Below, piece after piece: positions 35,485 through 46,507 of a stretch of 64,000 nucleotides of DNA. The notes beneath the pieces are model-generated. The model saw only the letters and a program-made list of their open reading frames with translations, did not search any database and was not told the origin of the DNA. Both the position numbers and the translations under genes were made by a program. Within the stretch, counting starts at the first letter, position 1. Every line of letters begins with the position of its first letter. Source of the DNA: Sipunculus nudus (lineage: Eukaryota; Annelida; Sipuncula; Golfingiida; Sipunculidae); the NCBI GenBank assembly GCA_026874595.1, contig CM049309.1:29453033-29517032 (forward strand). Reading direction: 5' to 3'.

Positions 35485-36230
35485 ACAAGGGACCCATGGG
35501 TTACTGTGCTCAGCTTAAGTTGACCTTGAAGGTAAAAATCTTAAATAATATCAAATGGAGATAAAGTGTTAGAGAAAGAGGTTAAATAGGCCATGGTTGG
35601 TTTAAATGACTGGTTTGTTTTGATGATCAAGAATGGCGGGGATGAACAACACTTCTGCATTGACATACAGGGCAAACAAAGCCTGATCTCCAATTCTGCT
35701 GAGGCGGGAAAATAATTGACAAATGTTTGTATTAGATCCTCATTTTTTACCAATCAATTTTTTCTTATTATAAGTTTATATTTCTATATATTTCCAATAT
35801 AACATATATATCTAAATATAAAAGTTAATTCATAATTCTAAATTGCATCAACATAAATCTCAATCTTGTCAGAAAACACCACATCATGCATACAAATGTT
35901 TAATTATTTTTTACCACAAAAATATATCTTTTAAATCTGCAAAACAATAAATATCTAAAACTAATACTTGATTCAGATTTCACATTTTTAAATTGTGCCT
36001 TTATTAATCCATAATTTGCTTAATATTTAATAAATTTATGCTTACTGATGGGTTTAATTATATTTGTTAAAATTATTTGAAAGAAAACTGATTTCTTTAA
36101 AAATGCTACATTAACATAACATGGCATTTCTGGATTACACCTTGAATTAGTTTTTCAAGGAATGTTTTTTGTATATTGGAGTGGAAAAAGCATTACAATT
36201 AAGGAGATACATTGAAAATAATAATTATAA
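35485..36230 (+). repeat. Hairpin-ended family 5' end and poly-G module (without the tract)
   Basis: It starts aacaagggacccatgggtt ... gctcagcttaag. From 35650 it is colinear with 10490-11050 and 48270-48840, including caaacaaagcctgatctcc and aatttgcttaatattt. Confidence 0.7.
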
Positions 36231-36774
36231 AGAGCTATGTGAGATCCAAACACATGCAAATTTTCAGGAAGATAAATCAAACCAGTCCGGAGATATAAGC
36301 ATGGAAGTCTGCAGCGTGAACGTGAATGTAGGTGGCCACCTGTCATAAAATCAAGAAAGCTATCCAGGATGTATATGCATGCCAAAATTCAGGTGAATTA
36401 GTCAAACCACTGCAGAGATATGAGTGATTTTAACCCAAGGCAGACAAACAGATGGACAATGTGCAAACATGGTTGCAGGTGGTGCCACCATTTCTTGTGT
36501 ATGTTATAAAGCTATTACAGGGCTACATTTGTACAAAATTTTTTTCCTGATTGGTCAAACGAGTCCTAAGATATGTGGGTTAATGTGTCAAAACAGAGGT
36601 CAGAGGTCAATGCCAATTGGTTAGGCGTCAGTTCACATGTTATCGGATAATTGGTGTAAGTTTCGGAAAAATCTGTCCAGTAGTCTCAGAGGAGTTCTCC
36701 GGAAATGAACACGGCAGCGGCAACGGAACCTGGTAAAAAACACAGTATCCACAAAACTTAGTTTTGGCGGATAC
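36231..36774 (+). repeat. GTATCC-hairpin family copy, 3' part
   Basis: It carries blocks seen at 49550-50304 (atatgagtgattttaaccca, ggttgcaggtggtgccacc, aggtcagaggtca) and ends in the 30-base hairpin gtatccacaaaact / agttttggcggatac at 36745-36774. A GC-rich gcagcggcaacgg stretch precedes the hairpin, as in the other copies. Confidence 0.7.
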
Positions 36775-36782
36775 AATTACTG

Positions 36783-37605
36783 CATAACACTTGCTGGGAT
36801 GGGACAGGGGTTGGGGGGGGGGGGGGGAGGGGGTAATAACTGTACACCTATCACAGCAGGGAATCTCCCTCAGTGACTATAACCCTCACATAACTGACTT
36901 CCAGTGACCTCAAGTGGGACGCTGCATCTTGACAAAGCAAATGACTACAATAGAGCCTCAAGTAAAACATTAATAACTAGTCTAATTTTAAAGCTTTCAT
37001 TTTCAAATTTCAGAAAAAACGTGCCGTGGTCAAATTTGGGCAAAATTTAAGGTACTGATTTGATTTTTATGCTAATAACTTAAAAAATTTTCAAAATACA
37101 GATCTAATTTTTGGTATACAGTTGAATCTAAATTAAACAATGTTATGTACTTGGGGAAAAAAGTCTCTATTTTCAAAATTTTTCATGTTAAATGAGTTAA
37201 TATTTTTTCTGCTTTTTTACATTATGTTCGGGCCCATAATCTACTGAAATTACACTTAACAGTCTTAATTTCTGGCATGTATATAGGAAATATTATAGGA
37301 GATAACTTCTGCTAAATATAAAGAAAAACAGATAAGTAGTTTTTATATTAGGCAGTCCAGAAATGTGATAATAGGTTTTTAATGGAAATTTGAGGTTTTT
37401 CCTAAATATCTCGAAGGAACAAAGTCATATTGACCCAATTTTCGATATGGTAGGAGATTTTGGGGACATCTAACTGTATGCCGAATTTTAGATTCGTAGG
37501 TCTAACGGTTTCAAAACTGCCAGTCTAACGTACGGAAATAAGGACAGATGACGGACAATGGACCACGACTATAGCTCAGATGACTTATAGTCAGCTGAGC
37601 TTAAA
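36783..37605 (+). repeat. Poly-G module and hairpin-family 3' end
   Basis: A run of 15 G (36813-36827) is followed by the gtacacctatcacagcaggg block. The 3' module is at 36960-37530 and the terminal hairpin near 37572-37600. It matches 14230-14970 and 16479-16983. Confidence 0.7.
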
Positions 37606-38397
37606 ATCAAAGATTCAAAAACTCACTTGACAACTTACGGAGTTCATTCATTTTGATTTTTAGAATAACCCATTCTTGAGAAATCTATTGTTTTGTGTGA
37701 TTTTCATTAAATATGGAATTATCAAAGGTTGAGGCCACTCTCATATAATAGGTGATGACCCCAATTTAAATAGGCTCCATCCTGTGACGAATATCAGTGT
37801 CTTTTACCTTTTGAATCACAATGCTCAAACTCTTGTCAAATGGCAGTGATATGGGATTCAATGGCACAAAAACAGGAAAACAATTACCTTAGTAAAAATC
37901 TCCAATTCTGGGACTTGCATTTTATAGCTGTAGCATTGGACTGTATTACACACTCATTGTCGGCACACTAGCATGCTACAGCTACAAAATAGAAGGTTCC
38001 AAGTTTTTACAAAGGTTATTGGACAAACAATTCCAACATAAATAGTTTGAAGGAAACAACAGTTGGTGCCACCAGTCTCCTGTACAAGACAAACTCATCA
38101 AACAGAATTTGTCAACCTGATTGAAAGACAAATTCATCCAGCCTCTCTGAGATATTCAATGTTTTGTGCATTTTTCACCAAACCTTGACCCATTCAAGGT
38201 CACGTACATGTAAAATTTTAAAAAAGATCTATGAAATATTTTAGGATTATTCTCGCTAAGATTGACTGTCTGCGGGCAGTGGTGTGACTGTGCCAACAAT
38301 TATTGTATCCCTGACTTCCCTTTTGAGGATCCCATTCTTTTTGGCTGTGCAATGGACAAAGACCCACAGTTTCAGCTCAGCCAAACAAAATGCCCAC
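37606..38397. other. Intron with tgacc-type repeat fragments
   Basis: 37660-37800 and 38040-38230 resemble 52130-52230 and 52350-52590 (ggtgatgaccccaatttaaatag; ccaccagtctcc). No exon apart from the flanking one. Confidence 0.45.
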
Positions 38398-38596
38398 CTG
38401 TTGTTTGTTTGCCTAAGGCAGCCTGCTTATTCTTGAGCTCTGCATTCTCTGTATTTAGTTTTGCAAGCTCGTCTTTGTAATTAGTGATGCGGTTTTTAGC
38501 AGACTGCACTAGGTTCTTCAGCTGCGTCTGACGGCGATCCATCTCAGCTTTTGTCTCTGTAGCTTTGGTCAATTCTTCTTGCAGTTTATGTACTTC
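38398..38596 (-). CDS. TPR: TPR nuclear basket protein, coiled-coil exon
   Basis: The exon runs from acceptor TTACACAG|GAA to donor ACAACAG|GTGGGC. It starts in phase 0 and ends one base into an Asp codon completed at 32047 (residues 131-196). The sequence EVHKLQEELTKATETKAEMD then QSAKNRITNYKDELAKLNTE is a continuous coiled coil. Vertebrate TPR has the counterpart [20 protein letters not shown] followed by the ALKSQYE block, in the same order as these two exons. A reading frame continues past the donor into the intron; the following exon's phase and homology favour the donor used here. Confidence 0.93.
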
Positions 38597-40300
38597 CTGT
38601 GTAATGATAAAAAGCCTCATTTCAACTGGCTTGTAGTTAACCTTGTATACTAAGTTATATATAAAGGTATGCATATTATTTTTTTTTGTTCTGGTGTGAT
38701 ATTAGAACAAAAAAGTTCTTTTAGTGGTCCTATCAGTAGGTTTGTATTGTTTGTGCAATAGAACAGATAATTACCAAAAGCAAAGCATAACAGGGGCAGT
38801 CAGATGGAAACCACTTTAGTTGTCCCCCTCCCCCAAAGCATAAGACATCAAATCAAAAGCATCTCCAGAGCTAAGCTGCATTAATTATGACCTGTCAGAC
38901 AAGTTAAACAAGGGACACATGGGTCACAATGCTCAGCTGATTTTGAAGATGGGGGAGACAATTGCTATTTGTGTGGTAATACAATCTGTATTATGAGATG
39001 ATGTTGTTTAACTCAAGTTATGTATGATTTGGATAAAATACTGGGATTGGATTGATGTCATTTATATTATTTACATTTGGAAATGGTTGTGCTATTGTCA
39101 CACAGGTTTTGACTTTGCCTTGTAACTTTATCTACATTGCAATAGAAGTATTTGAAAAAAAAAATCCACTTTAAATCATGTAAATTACGGTTTTTACAAA
39201 CAAATTAACTGTTTTTCAATAATTACAAGTAAACCCTACCTAAAAGTAGCACTAGCACAAATAATATCAGAGTTTAACTATTTATTAAAAATTAAAAACA
39301 ATTATTCTGCCAAATATAATTTTAATTAAAAACAATACAGTATCATCTGAAGAGATTTTTTTAATAATTAAATTGAAATTACTTATAATATCCGGTATTT
39401 ATTCAGTTTCAGTAAAACAAAGTAAATGAGAATCCAGGATATACAAATTTAAATGATGATCATAAGTACCTGGAACTTTGGTTTTAATTTATATTTAAAA
39501 AAATAAAACTTTTATATTCTCTTTTGACTACTTTCACATCAATCTAAATACTAGACATAGCAAGATTCTTATGACTATTGTTAGCATTAATAGATATCAT
39601 AATAAGGACCTGTCAAAAATCTAATTTTTTATCACATTTGAATATTTTTATTTAAAAAAAAAGAATCAGAAAAAAAATTTAAGTAATCTCAGGAATGAAT
39701 CTAATACCTTTGTAAAAAATTACCCAAGGATCAGAACACCCAATCAATTATACAAGGAGCAAATTAGAGATGGGCATGTTTAATCTTTATTAAAAAGGAA
39801 TCAGTAATATAAATTTGATTATTTACATAGTATCATGTGACAGCTTACAAACCCACAAGTCTCAATGTCATTAGTCAAACATATTGACATCTTTAATGAG
39901 TACTTGCGGAGTAATATTTAAACTTTTTGAAAAGTTTAGATTTTTTAAAAAAAATTTGCAATAAATAAATTAACAAGCTAAAACACTTGGATAAAGACCT
40001 GAATTTTTAGATTAATTTAATATAATCATCTGCACCTTGGTTTATTAAAATTGTTAATTATTAAAATTGAAATGAAACATACCCAAAGGTGACTTCATAG
40101 TGTCATTTGGAATACATTTTCTGTCATCCATAAATGATCCATACCACATCAGTCATTGCAAGGTTACTCCATTACTCCCTGTTACTCATTTAACTATCAA
40201 ATTCCTTTTCCACTAAATTTTCTTGAAGTTGTGGTTATAAATCAATAAAAAAATTATTTTATTATTTTTTATTATTATGTTGTTGGCCAAAACAACTACT
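38597..40300. other. Intron, AT-rich, no gene
   Basis: A lone hairpin-family start (aacaagggacacatgggtc ... gctcagctga) lies at 38908-38940. 39420-39760 partly resembles 2300-2460. The rest is AT-rich with no recognised feature. Confidence 0.5.
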
Positions 40301-40850
40301 AGAGAATGGGGGTTGGACACCTGGAGCTGGCTGGCTGCCCATTATGCCCCATTTCAAGCATGTATAATTAGCCTGAAAGGTCAACAAGGGTGACATACAG
40401 GTGACTGAAGAGTGGGTATAGTAAGGCCTAGGTGTAAGTATGACATGGTCTCATAAAAACTTTAATAAAAGCTGCAGTTTTTGGTCAATTCCTTTCAAAT
40501 TTCAGAATTCAGAAGTGTGCATCATAAAAAAATATATCAACAGGAAAAAACTTGCCAGGGCCAAAGTTGAGCAAAATTTAAGGTACTGATTTTATTTTAT
40601 GCTAAAAACTTATTAAATTTGCAAAATTCAAATCGAATTTTCAGTATACAATTAGAACTTGATTAAATTAGGTAATATCCCTGAAAAAGGGTCTCTAGCT
40701 TCAACATTTCTCATTTTAAGTGAGTAAATATCTTTCCTGATTTTTTTTAATGTGTGCATTCTGTTCGGGCCCATAACTTCAAGAAAATACACAATACTAA
40801 CCTAATTTTTGGTATGTACATATATATATATGAATATTAGTATAAAATAT
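40301..40850 (+). repeat. Hairpin-family 3' module, truncated
   Basis: It matches 2500-3080 (gggttggacacctgga; tgacatggtctcataaaaac; gggcccataactt) and is cut near 40850, where a new 5' start begins. Confidence 0.65.
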
Positions 40851-40853
40851 TAA

Positions 40854-42535
40854 CAAGGGACCCATGGGTCACGGCGCTCAGCTTAAGTTTTAAAATTTTC
40901 GCAAATGCAAAATATTCTGTTGTAATGTTTTTCATTTATATAAGCTATATGAAGCTAAGAGGAAAGGGGCCCTCCTACTTGATTATAGTAAAGTTTTAAA
41001 TATATGATTGCAAACTAATACTCTGACAAGACTGTCATGAAGAAAAACAGTAAAAGTTTTGAGATACTGTGATGCATATGAAAAATTTACAGATGGACAG
41101 GCGAGAGGACAGAATGGACTAATACCTTTATTTCACCTTCAAGGGAATAATGCATTTAACTTTAAATATAAGCCTATTTTTTTTAGCATATCCACTTTTT
41201 CCATTAATAGTTTTATCTGATTCAATTTTTTTATTTACAAGTTTTATATATTTGTAATAAAAAACTGAAAATATAAGTTAAAATATTAGAATTCTAAGTT
41301 GCAATCATTATACATCCAGAGTGTAGCTCATATTGGGTCATATTATGCATACACATATATTTTATTATTTTTAAATCACAAATGTTTAAACTGAATTAAG
41401 AAAATAATGCCACACCATGGCATCTACAAGATTATTCCTTGAATCACTCTTAAAAAGTTTTGCACATTGGAGTTTTCAGTACATGCATAATTTTATTCAC
41501 TGAAATAAAATAAAAGATTCAGTAAATTTAATAAAATAAAAACATCTTTTCAAATAAAGTATACACACTGTTGGTTGAATGAGGGACAAACAATATCATT
41601 ATGCTAATTACAATCTCAGCTATAATTTATTCTGGAATTAATAGTCAATTTCACACCTGGTGAAGTTTTTACTCTTCTGAAGTAAGGAATTACTTATCTG
41701 ATGAACATCCACACTTTCATAGCAATACACCAATTTGCGGACACAATTAAATGTGCACTTTAATCATTGAACCCTGGGGGTACAATACAAAATCTAAAAT
41801 GTAGCAAATAAAATACAGAAAATTATAACATTCATCTAGTTAATGCACCCCCCCCCCCCCCCCCCCGGAGTGCAGAGCAGAGGGGAATCCTGGTAGTAGT
41901 GGCAAAGCTGAGCCAAGACAAGCTACCTGGGGTGGGCAAGCTGAGCCAAGGCAAGCTACCTGGGGTGGGTTAAATAATGCAAGTGAAGGCTGTACTACTA
42001 GGTGGGCTAGATGTAAACAACACTTGACATGGTGTATGAAAACTTGAATAAAAGCTACTCTTGTAAATCAATTCCTTTGAAATTTCAGATTTTAACAGAT
42101 TAAATCCTTATGTATATAGGCTGTGAAAATTACATCAATGTGCCATTGCCAAACTTGGACAAAATTTAAGGTATTGATTTTTTATTTATACTAATAACTT
42201 GAAAATTTGCAAAATTCAGATCTAGTTTTGGGTAGACAACTGAATCTTGATTAAATAAAGTTATATTCCTGAAAAAAGGTTTCAAGCTTCAGCAATTCTC
42301 ATATTAGGTGAGTTAATATATTTCCTGATTTTTTATAAATTGCATTATATTTGGGCCCATAACTTCAAAATAATACCCAATACTGACCTAATTTTTGGTA
42401 TGTTCATAGAAAATGTATGGAAAAATATGAATACTAAATATGATCAAAAACAGATCTGTGGTTTTGATATTAGGCAGGCTTGAAATGTAACAATGGCTTT
42501 TTTATGGAAAACGGATGTTTTTCCTTAATCACTCG
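40854..42535 (+). mobile_element. Hairpin-ended element, 3'-truncated, twin of 23688-25400
   Basis: It starts aacaagggacccatgggtc ... gctcagctt. From 40906 to about 42510 it is colinear with 23688-25380, including gaggaaaggggccctcctac, acttgacatggtgtatgaaaa and the 3' module. The homopolymer in the same place is 19 C (41848-41866), not G. A short direct duplication (aagctgagccaag...ctacctggggtggg) lies at 41905-41965. The copy stops where the 42-bp array begins, 250 bp from a TPR exon. Confidence 0.75.
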
Positions 42536-42563
42536 ATTAATCACTCAGTTTACACTAACCCTT

Positions 42564-42786
42564 GTGACTCATCTCTCTCCTATTTGTCAGTCTATTGTGA
42601 CCCTGGTGACTCACCTCTCTCCTATTTGTCAGTCTATTGTGACCCTGGTGACTCACTTCTATCCTCTTAGTCAGTCCTTTGTGACCCTAGTGACTCACCT
42701 CTCTCTTCATAGTCAAAGCCTAATGTGACCCTTGTGACTCACCTCTCTCTTCATAGTCAAAGCCTAATGTGACCCTGGGGACTCAC
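42564..42786 (-). repeat. 42-44-bp tandem copies of a TPR exon/intron boundary
   Basis: Five units lie immediately downstream (minus strand) of the 42966-42787 exon, starting near 42564, 42606, 42648, 42690 and 42734. On the minus strand each reads CTGACNAANAGGANAGANGTGAGTCAC or a close variant. This is a copy of the exon end CTGACCAAGAGGAGAGAG plus its donor GTGAGTC. Four units keep GTGAGT; the most distal has ATGAGT. The plus-strand reading frame here is only a shadow of the repeat. Confidence 0.88.
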
Positions 42787-42966
42787 CTCTCTCCTCTTGG
42801 TCAGCTCCTCCTCAGCCTTCTTGGTCCTGGCTTCCTCCTGTTGTACTCTCTTAGCTGCTTCAGTTTTCTCGGCATATGCAGACCCAAGTTGTTCTGATAT
42901 GTCATCTCTGCTCTTCTCTAGCACTTTCATTCTACTTTTCAGCTGTTCAACTTCATTTTGGGCTCC
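42787..42966 (-). CDS. TPR: TPR nuclear basket protein, coiled-coil exon
   Basis: The exon runs from acceptor TTATTACAG|GGA to donor GAGAGAG|GTGAGT. It is 180 bases, phase 0 at both ends (residues 71-130). GAQNEVEQLKSRMKVLEKSR then AAKRVQQEEARTKKAEEELTK is a highly charged, uninterrupted coiled coil with no Pro and one Gly after the first residue. It lies between the KYKSKSEE block and the KLQEELTK block and fills the expected part of the TPR rod. On its own it would look like any coiled coil. The intron-proximal end has been tandemly duplicated, so several equivalent donors follow the true one. Confidence 0.9.
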
Positions 42967-43134
42967 CTGTAATAAAAGCCTGTATAGTAGTGATTATAAT
43001 AACACTCAGGAGAGCATGTCTGTCAAACCAAGCCAGGAACATATATTTTCTACCTTTTAAATCATACTCCCATGGTTAACCTCTGAACCAAATTAACTCT
43101 CTCTTAGTGATATTAAATAACAACTATGATGATA
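42967..43134. other. Intron start region, no feature
   Basis: Short sequence upstream (gene sense) of the 42966 exon, with the acceptor tract; no repeat recognised. Confidence 0.4.
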
Positions 43135-43488
43135 AGATGGGCACTGTGCAAAAATGACTGCAGGTTCTACCACCAGTTTTGCATTTGATATAGAGCTATT
43201 CAAGAGCTACACTCAAGCATAATTTCTGCCCGATCTGTCTAACGAGTGCCAAGATATGTGGATTTATGTTTGAAAACAGATGCACAGATGGACGCTATGC
43301 AAAAATGAAAGGTCAGAGGTCAACCAAAAATGAAGGCCCAGCAGTTCACATGTGACCCAATCTTAATTCCAAGTTTCATAAAATTTCTACCGAGTGGTAA
43401 CGGAGGAGTTCTATGGTAACCTATCTGGTGGCAGCAGCGGCAGTGGGCTGAAAACACAGTATCTGCAAAACTCTGTTTTGGCAGATAC
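43135..43488 (+). repeat. GTATCC-hairpin family, 3' part
   Basis: It is colinear with 49960-50304 and 36460-36774. It holds aggtcagaggtca at 43310-43322, a gcagcagcggcag stretch, and the hairpin gtatctgcaaaactc / tgttttggcagatac at 43459-43488. Confidence 0.75.
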
Positions 43489-44690
43489 AATGACAGATAT
43501 TCTACTTAAAATGATCTTACAAAAGTTCATGGTCACGACAATATTTATTATGGGCTTTACCTGTTAATAGACACCTATGGACATGCAATGTCATGCATAA
43601 TGCCAAAGGTATGATCATGGAAACACTGATTTTATGGCAAAGGTACATGAGAACACAGCACAGAAATAACCATTAAATATCCGGGGCCCAACAAACCTGT
43701 GCACTGGATAAAGCTATCAATGATTAATGGCCTCAAAAATTCAAGGACAATACATGAAGGAAAGGTTAATTGAAATATGTTTAACCCTGGGTTACTTTGC
43801 TCTACTGAAAACATTGTCTTGTCTGATTCATGTAAGTTCTGTTGCGGAGGCACAACTGCACTGAAACTACCTTGGTTCAGGGGATACAGTGATCAAGGTA
43901 TCTTTATAACAGTGGTTGATACCACCTGACATGAGCCATTTATTCTGGATTCTGTTTGTTGCAAATGCTCAAGAAAAAGATTTTAGACATTCTTAAATGT
44001 CTAATAATCTAACAATTAAGTTTGTATTTTTTGTATTTTTTACTATTCTGATCCCTTCATTCTGCACTTGCTTCTATCTGCTTACACTCTTCACAAGCCT
44101 CTGCCTACCCTTACAGTTGAATGCATATAACCTATTAGCCTGATCAATTAATTCATACAGTAAGTGTAATTTCTTAATAACATTTCTAAAATTTCTTGAA
44201 AATGAATTCAATAATTTTCAAGTTTTGTATTGGTTAGTGGTTACTGCAATAATTATTGTCACTGATGCATTGCTTGATGTCACTTTTCGCAAATGTGTTT
44301 TAAGACACTGCTGGTCCACTGAATAAAAAGTATATCAAGGCCTACATGCCTAATGCAAACCTGTGCAATGGGATATATTTCAGGTATAATACTTCCATTA
44401 ATAACATGCTTGAGCATTATTGGCAAAGTACTTGATTACATTTCAAGTACATGTGTGACACATACATGTACAAAGCAAGTACTTAACTTTTTTAACCCAA
44501 ATACAAGCACCAATTACATAAACATCATTCCTGAAATACTCGTACAGATGTACACAAGCTAAAAATGATTGTAGATTGCAACACCAGTTTTTTTGTAGGA
44601 GAATAACAATTGAAGATGTATGAACATGCAAAATTTTAGGCACATACCTCTGTTGAGGTATGTGCACAGATAAATTATACCCCCTCAAAA
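43489..44690. other. Intron, mostly unassigned
   Basis: 44335-44560 resembles 49200-49385 and 56510-56600 (aggcctac-ggcctaatgc; aagcaccaa-acataaacatc; ggtataatgcttc). The rest, including several short reading frames, shows no recognisable feature. Confidence 0.4.
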
Positions 44691-45535
44691 AATTGTAGGT
44701 GGTGCGTTAAGTCTTGTATACAATGAAGCTATCCCAGATGTACAGATATGCACAATTTCAGGCTGATATATCAAATCCATCCTGAGAAAAAAGCAGGGAC
44801 ATGCAATGTGCAAAGATCATTGTGGGTGGCACCACCAGTTTTGTGTATGAGAAAGCAATCAATAATTTATGGACAAGCAATATATTTCAGGCTTATACAT
44901 CAAACTTCTCTTGAGTTGGGTCCACTCAGTTGACCAAGCTCAGCTGAGGAAGGCAGCTGCCCCGAAAGTCAATGGAGACTAAGTGTTAGGTGTAGCTACT
45001 ATACTGAGTGAGTGAACTCTTGACCTGTACATGGCTGCACTGACTGAAGTCTTGACCTGTTGCCTAATCTGATAAAGTTGGCAGTCTGCCAAAGCTATAA
45101 ATAGATACAGACAAAATCTTGGGCTGTTGCCAAATCTGTTGACACATACTGAAAGACTTTGGCTAGAATGCTTTTTCATGCTAACATATTCATAAGAGTT
45201 TTATTCATAAAAAATGTTTAGAATAATGAGAGATGTCTATTGAAAGCAAATTCAGAATAGATATATTTTATTCATGGATTTTTCAAACACATAAGTTGGA
45301 TATAGACACCAATAATTTGTGTTGCCTGTACAGCTATCCTTATATACCCACAGAGGTCACTTTGTTACCACAATAAATCTACTAGCTTTGTTTACCAAAC
45401 TTATCTCACAGTCCTTTTATTGTTAAAGGTCCAATAATTCAGCCAAAAATCATTGAAGTAATCTTGAACAAAGTCCACCAAAGTTCTAATCATTTTTGTG
45501 CAATATTACATAAGCTGAAACAAGAGCTTTGCAGA
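44691..45535 (+). repeat. TTGGCAGTCTGCC family copy
   Basis: It contains gtaggtggtgc, cacaatttcaggctgatat, gagctcttgacctg-type repeats, ttggcagtctgccaaagc and the agactttggctagaatgc block. It is colinear with 50300-51170 and 56600-57600. Confidence 0.7.
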
Positions 45536-45657
45536 AGCAGACTATTTCTGAGATTATGATGTTAGTACACTTACTTGGCAAAATGAGTAAGTTTGATATT
45601 CCTGTAATTCAGCTAAAATTCATCGGACCCAAACTATTTGTACAAACTTGAGAAAGC

Positions 45658-46347
45658 TTATGTCTGAGATCCTTTCTGCAGCAGCAGCAGAAACATTATG
45701 ATAGGGTTTGAGCTGATCATGTTATTCCAACAAAGTGGGCCCGCACTGGCTCTCTGACCAGTGGAAAGTCTGACAGCATGAAGGTAGAATATCTGGGCTT
45801 GTAAGGCGAAGTGGAGAAGAAATTGTTCGAGATAAATGTTGGTTATGGCTGGTCCAGGCTTGTATCCAAAAATGTGTTGGTGTGTTGATGAGTTGTTATG
45901 AAGTCTGCTGGAGTGGTGTTTGATGAAGATACCAAGGTGGCAACTGTGTTGTTTTACATCCTTACTCAAAATTTAAGTTTAAGCTGCCAGTGTCATGATC
46001 ATTATGGGAGTCCATATCCCATCCTGTCTCTTCCTGGGTTGAATCGGTGATTTTTCCGGTGTAGTAGGATCTATGAGTATATGAAGTGGTGTCTTGTTGA
46101 CATCCAACCTCTGGACAAAGCCCATCACTCTGTGGCAAGTTCTGTGTATTGTAGCTGTAAGTTGCTGGAGTAATTCTATGAACTGGAAGTTCATCTTTTT
46201 TCGATGTGTTACTCCGAATATGGTGCTCTCATACTGTTGAGTGAAGTCATGAATTTCTCTGTATGACAGTTTTAGTTTGAGAATCTCATTCAGGATGCAT
46301 GAGGAGTTTTTGATGAATTTTTTAAAGTAATTCTTTATGTATTGCTA
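45658..46347 (-). pseudogene. Decayed open frame of unknown identity
   Basis: On the minus strand one frame runs about 230 codons, broken only by two close stops (about 45981-45973). It opens with YFKKFIKNSSCILNEILKLK, continues through IELLQQLTATIHRTCHRV and PEKSPIQPRKRQDGIW, and after the stops reads a His-rich stretch and IFGYKPGPAITNIYLEQFLL. No splice-bounded TPR homology is evident and I recognise no family. The surrounding DNA is not one of the common repeats. It may be a decayed transposon gene or a retrocopy; chance openness is possible. Confidence 0.3.
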
Positions 46348-46507
46348 AAGTCTAAGTGCCAAACACCAAGATCAAATAAATGTTTGCATGCATGTTGTCG
46401 GCAAAAAGCAGATTCTCTGAGTTGTCTGTAGGTTGTAGTCTGGTCTGGATCCTATGCAATGTAGTTGCAAGCAGAGGTGGGGTTTGACTCTCTGTGCTAT
46501 TGTAATT

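Noticed and set aside
38372-38674. Full 100-codon minus frame as a single-exon gene
   Set aside because: It extends past a good acceptor and a good donor; phase with neighbouring TPR exons fits only the 38596-38398 segment.
42797-43079. Two plus-strand reading frames (Ser/Cys-rich)
   Set aside because: They are antisense to the coiled-coil TPR exon 42966-42787 and its acceptor.
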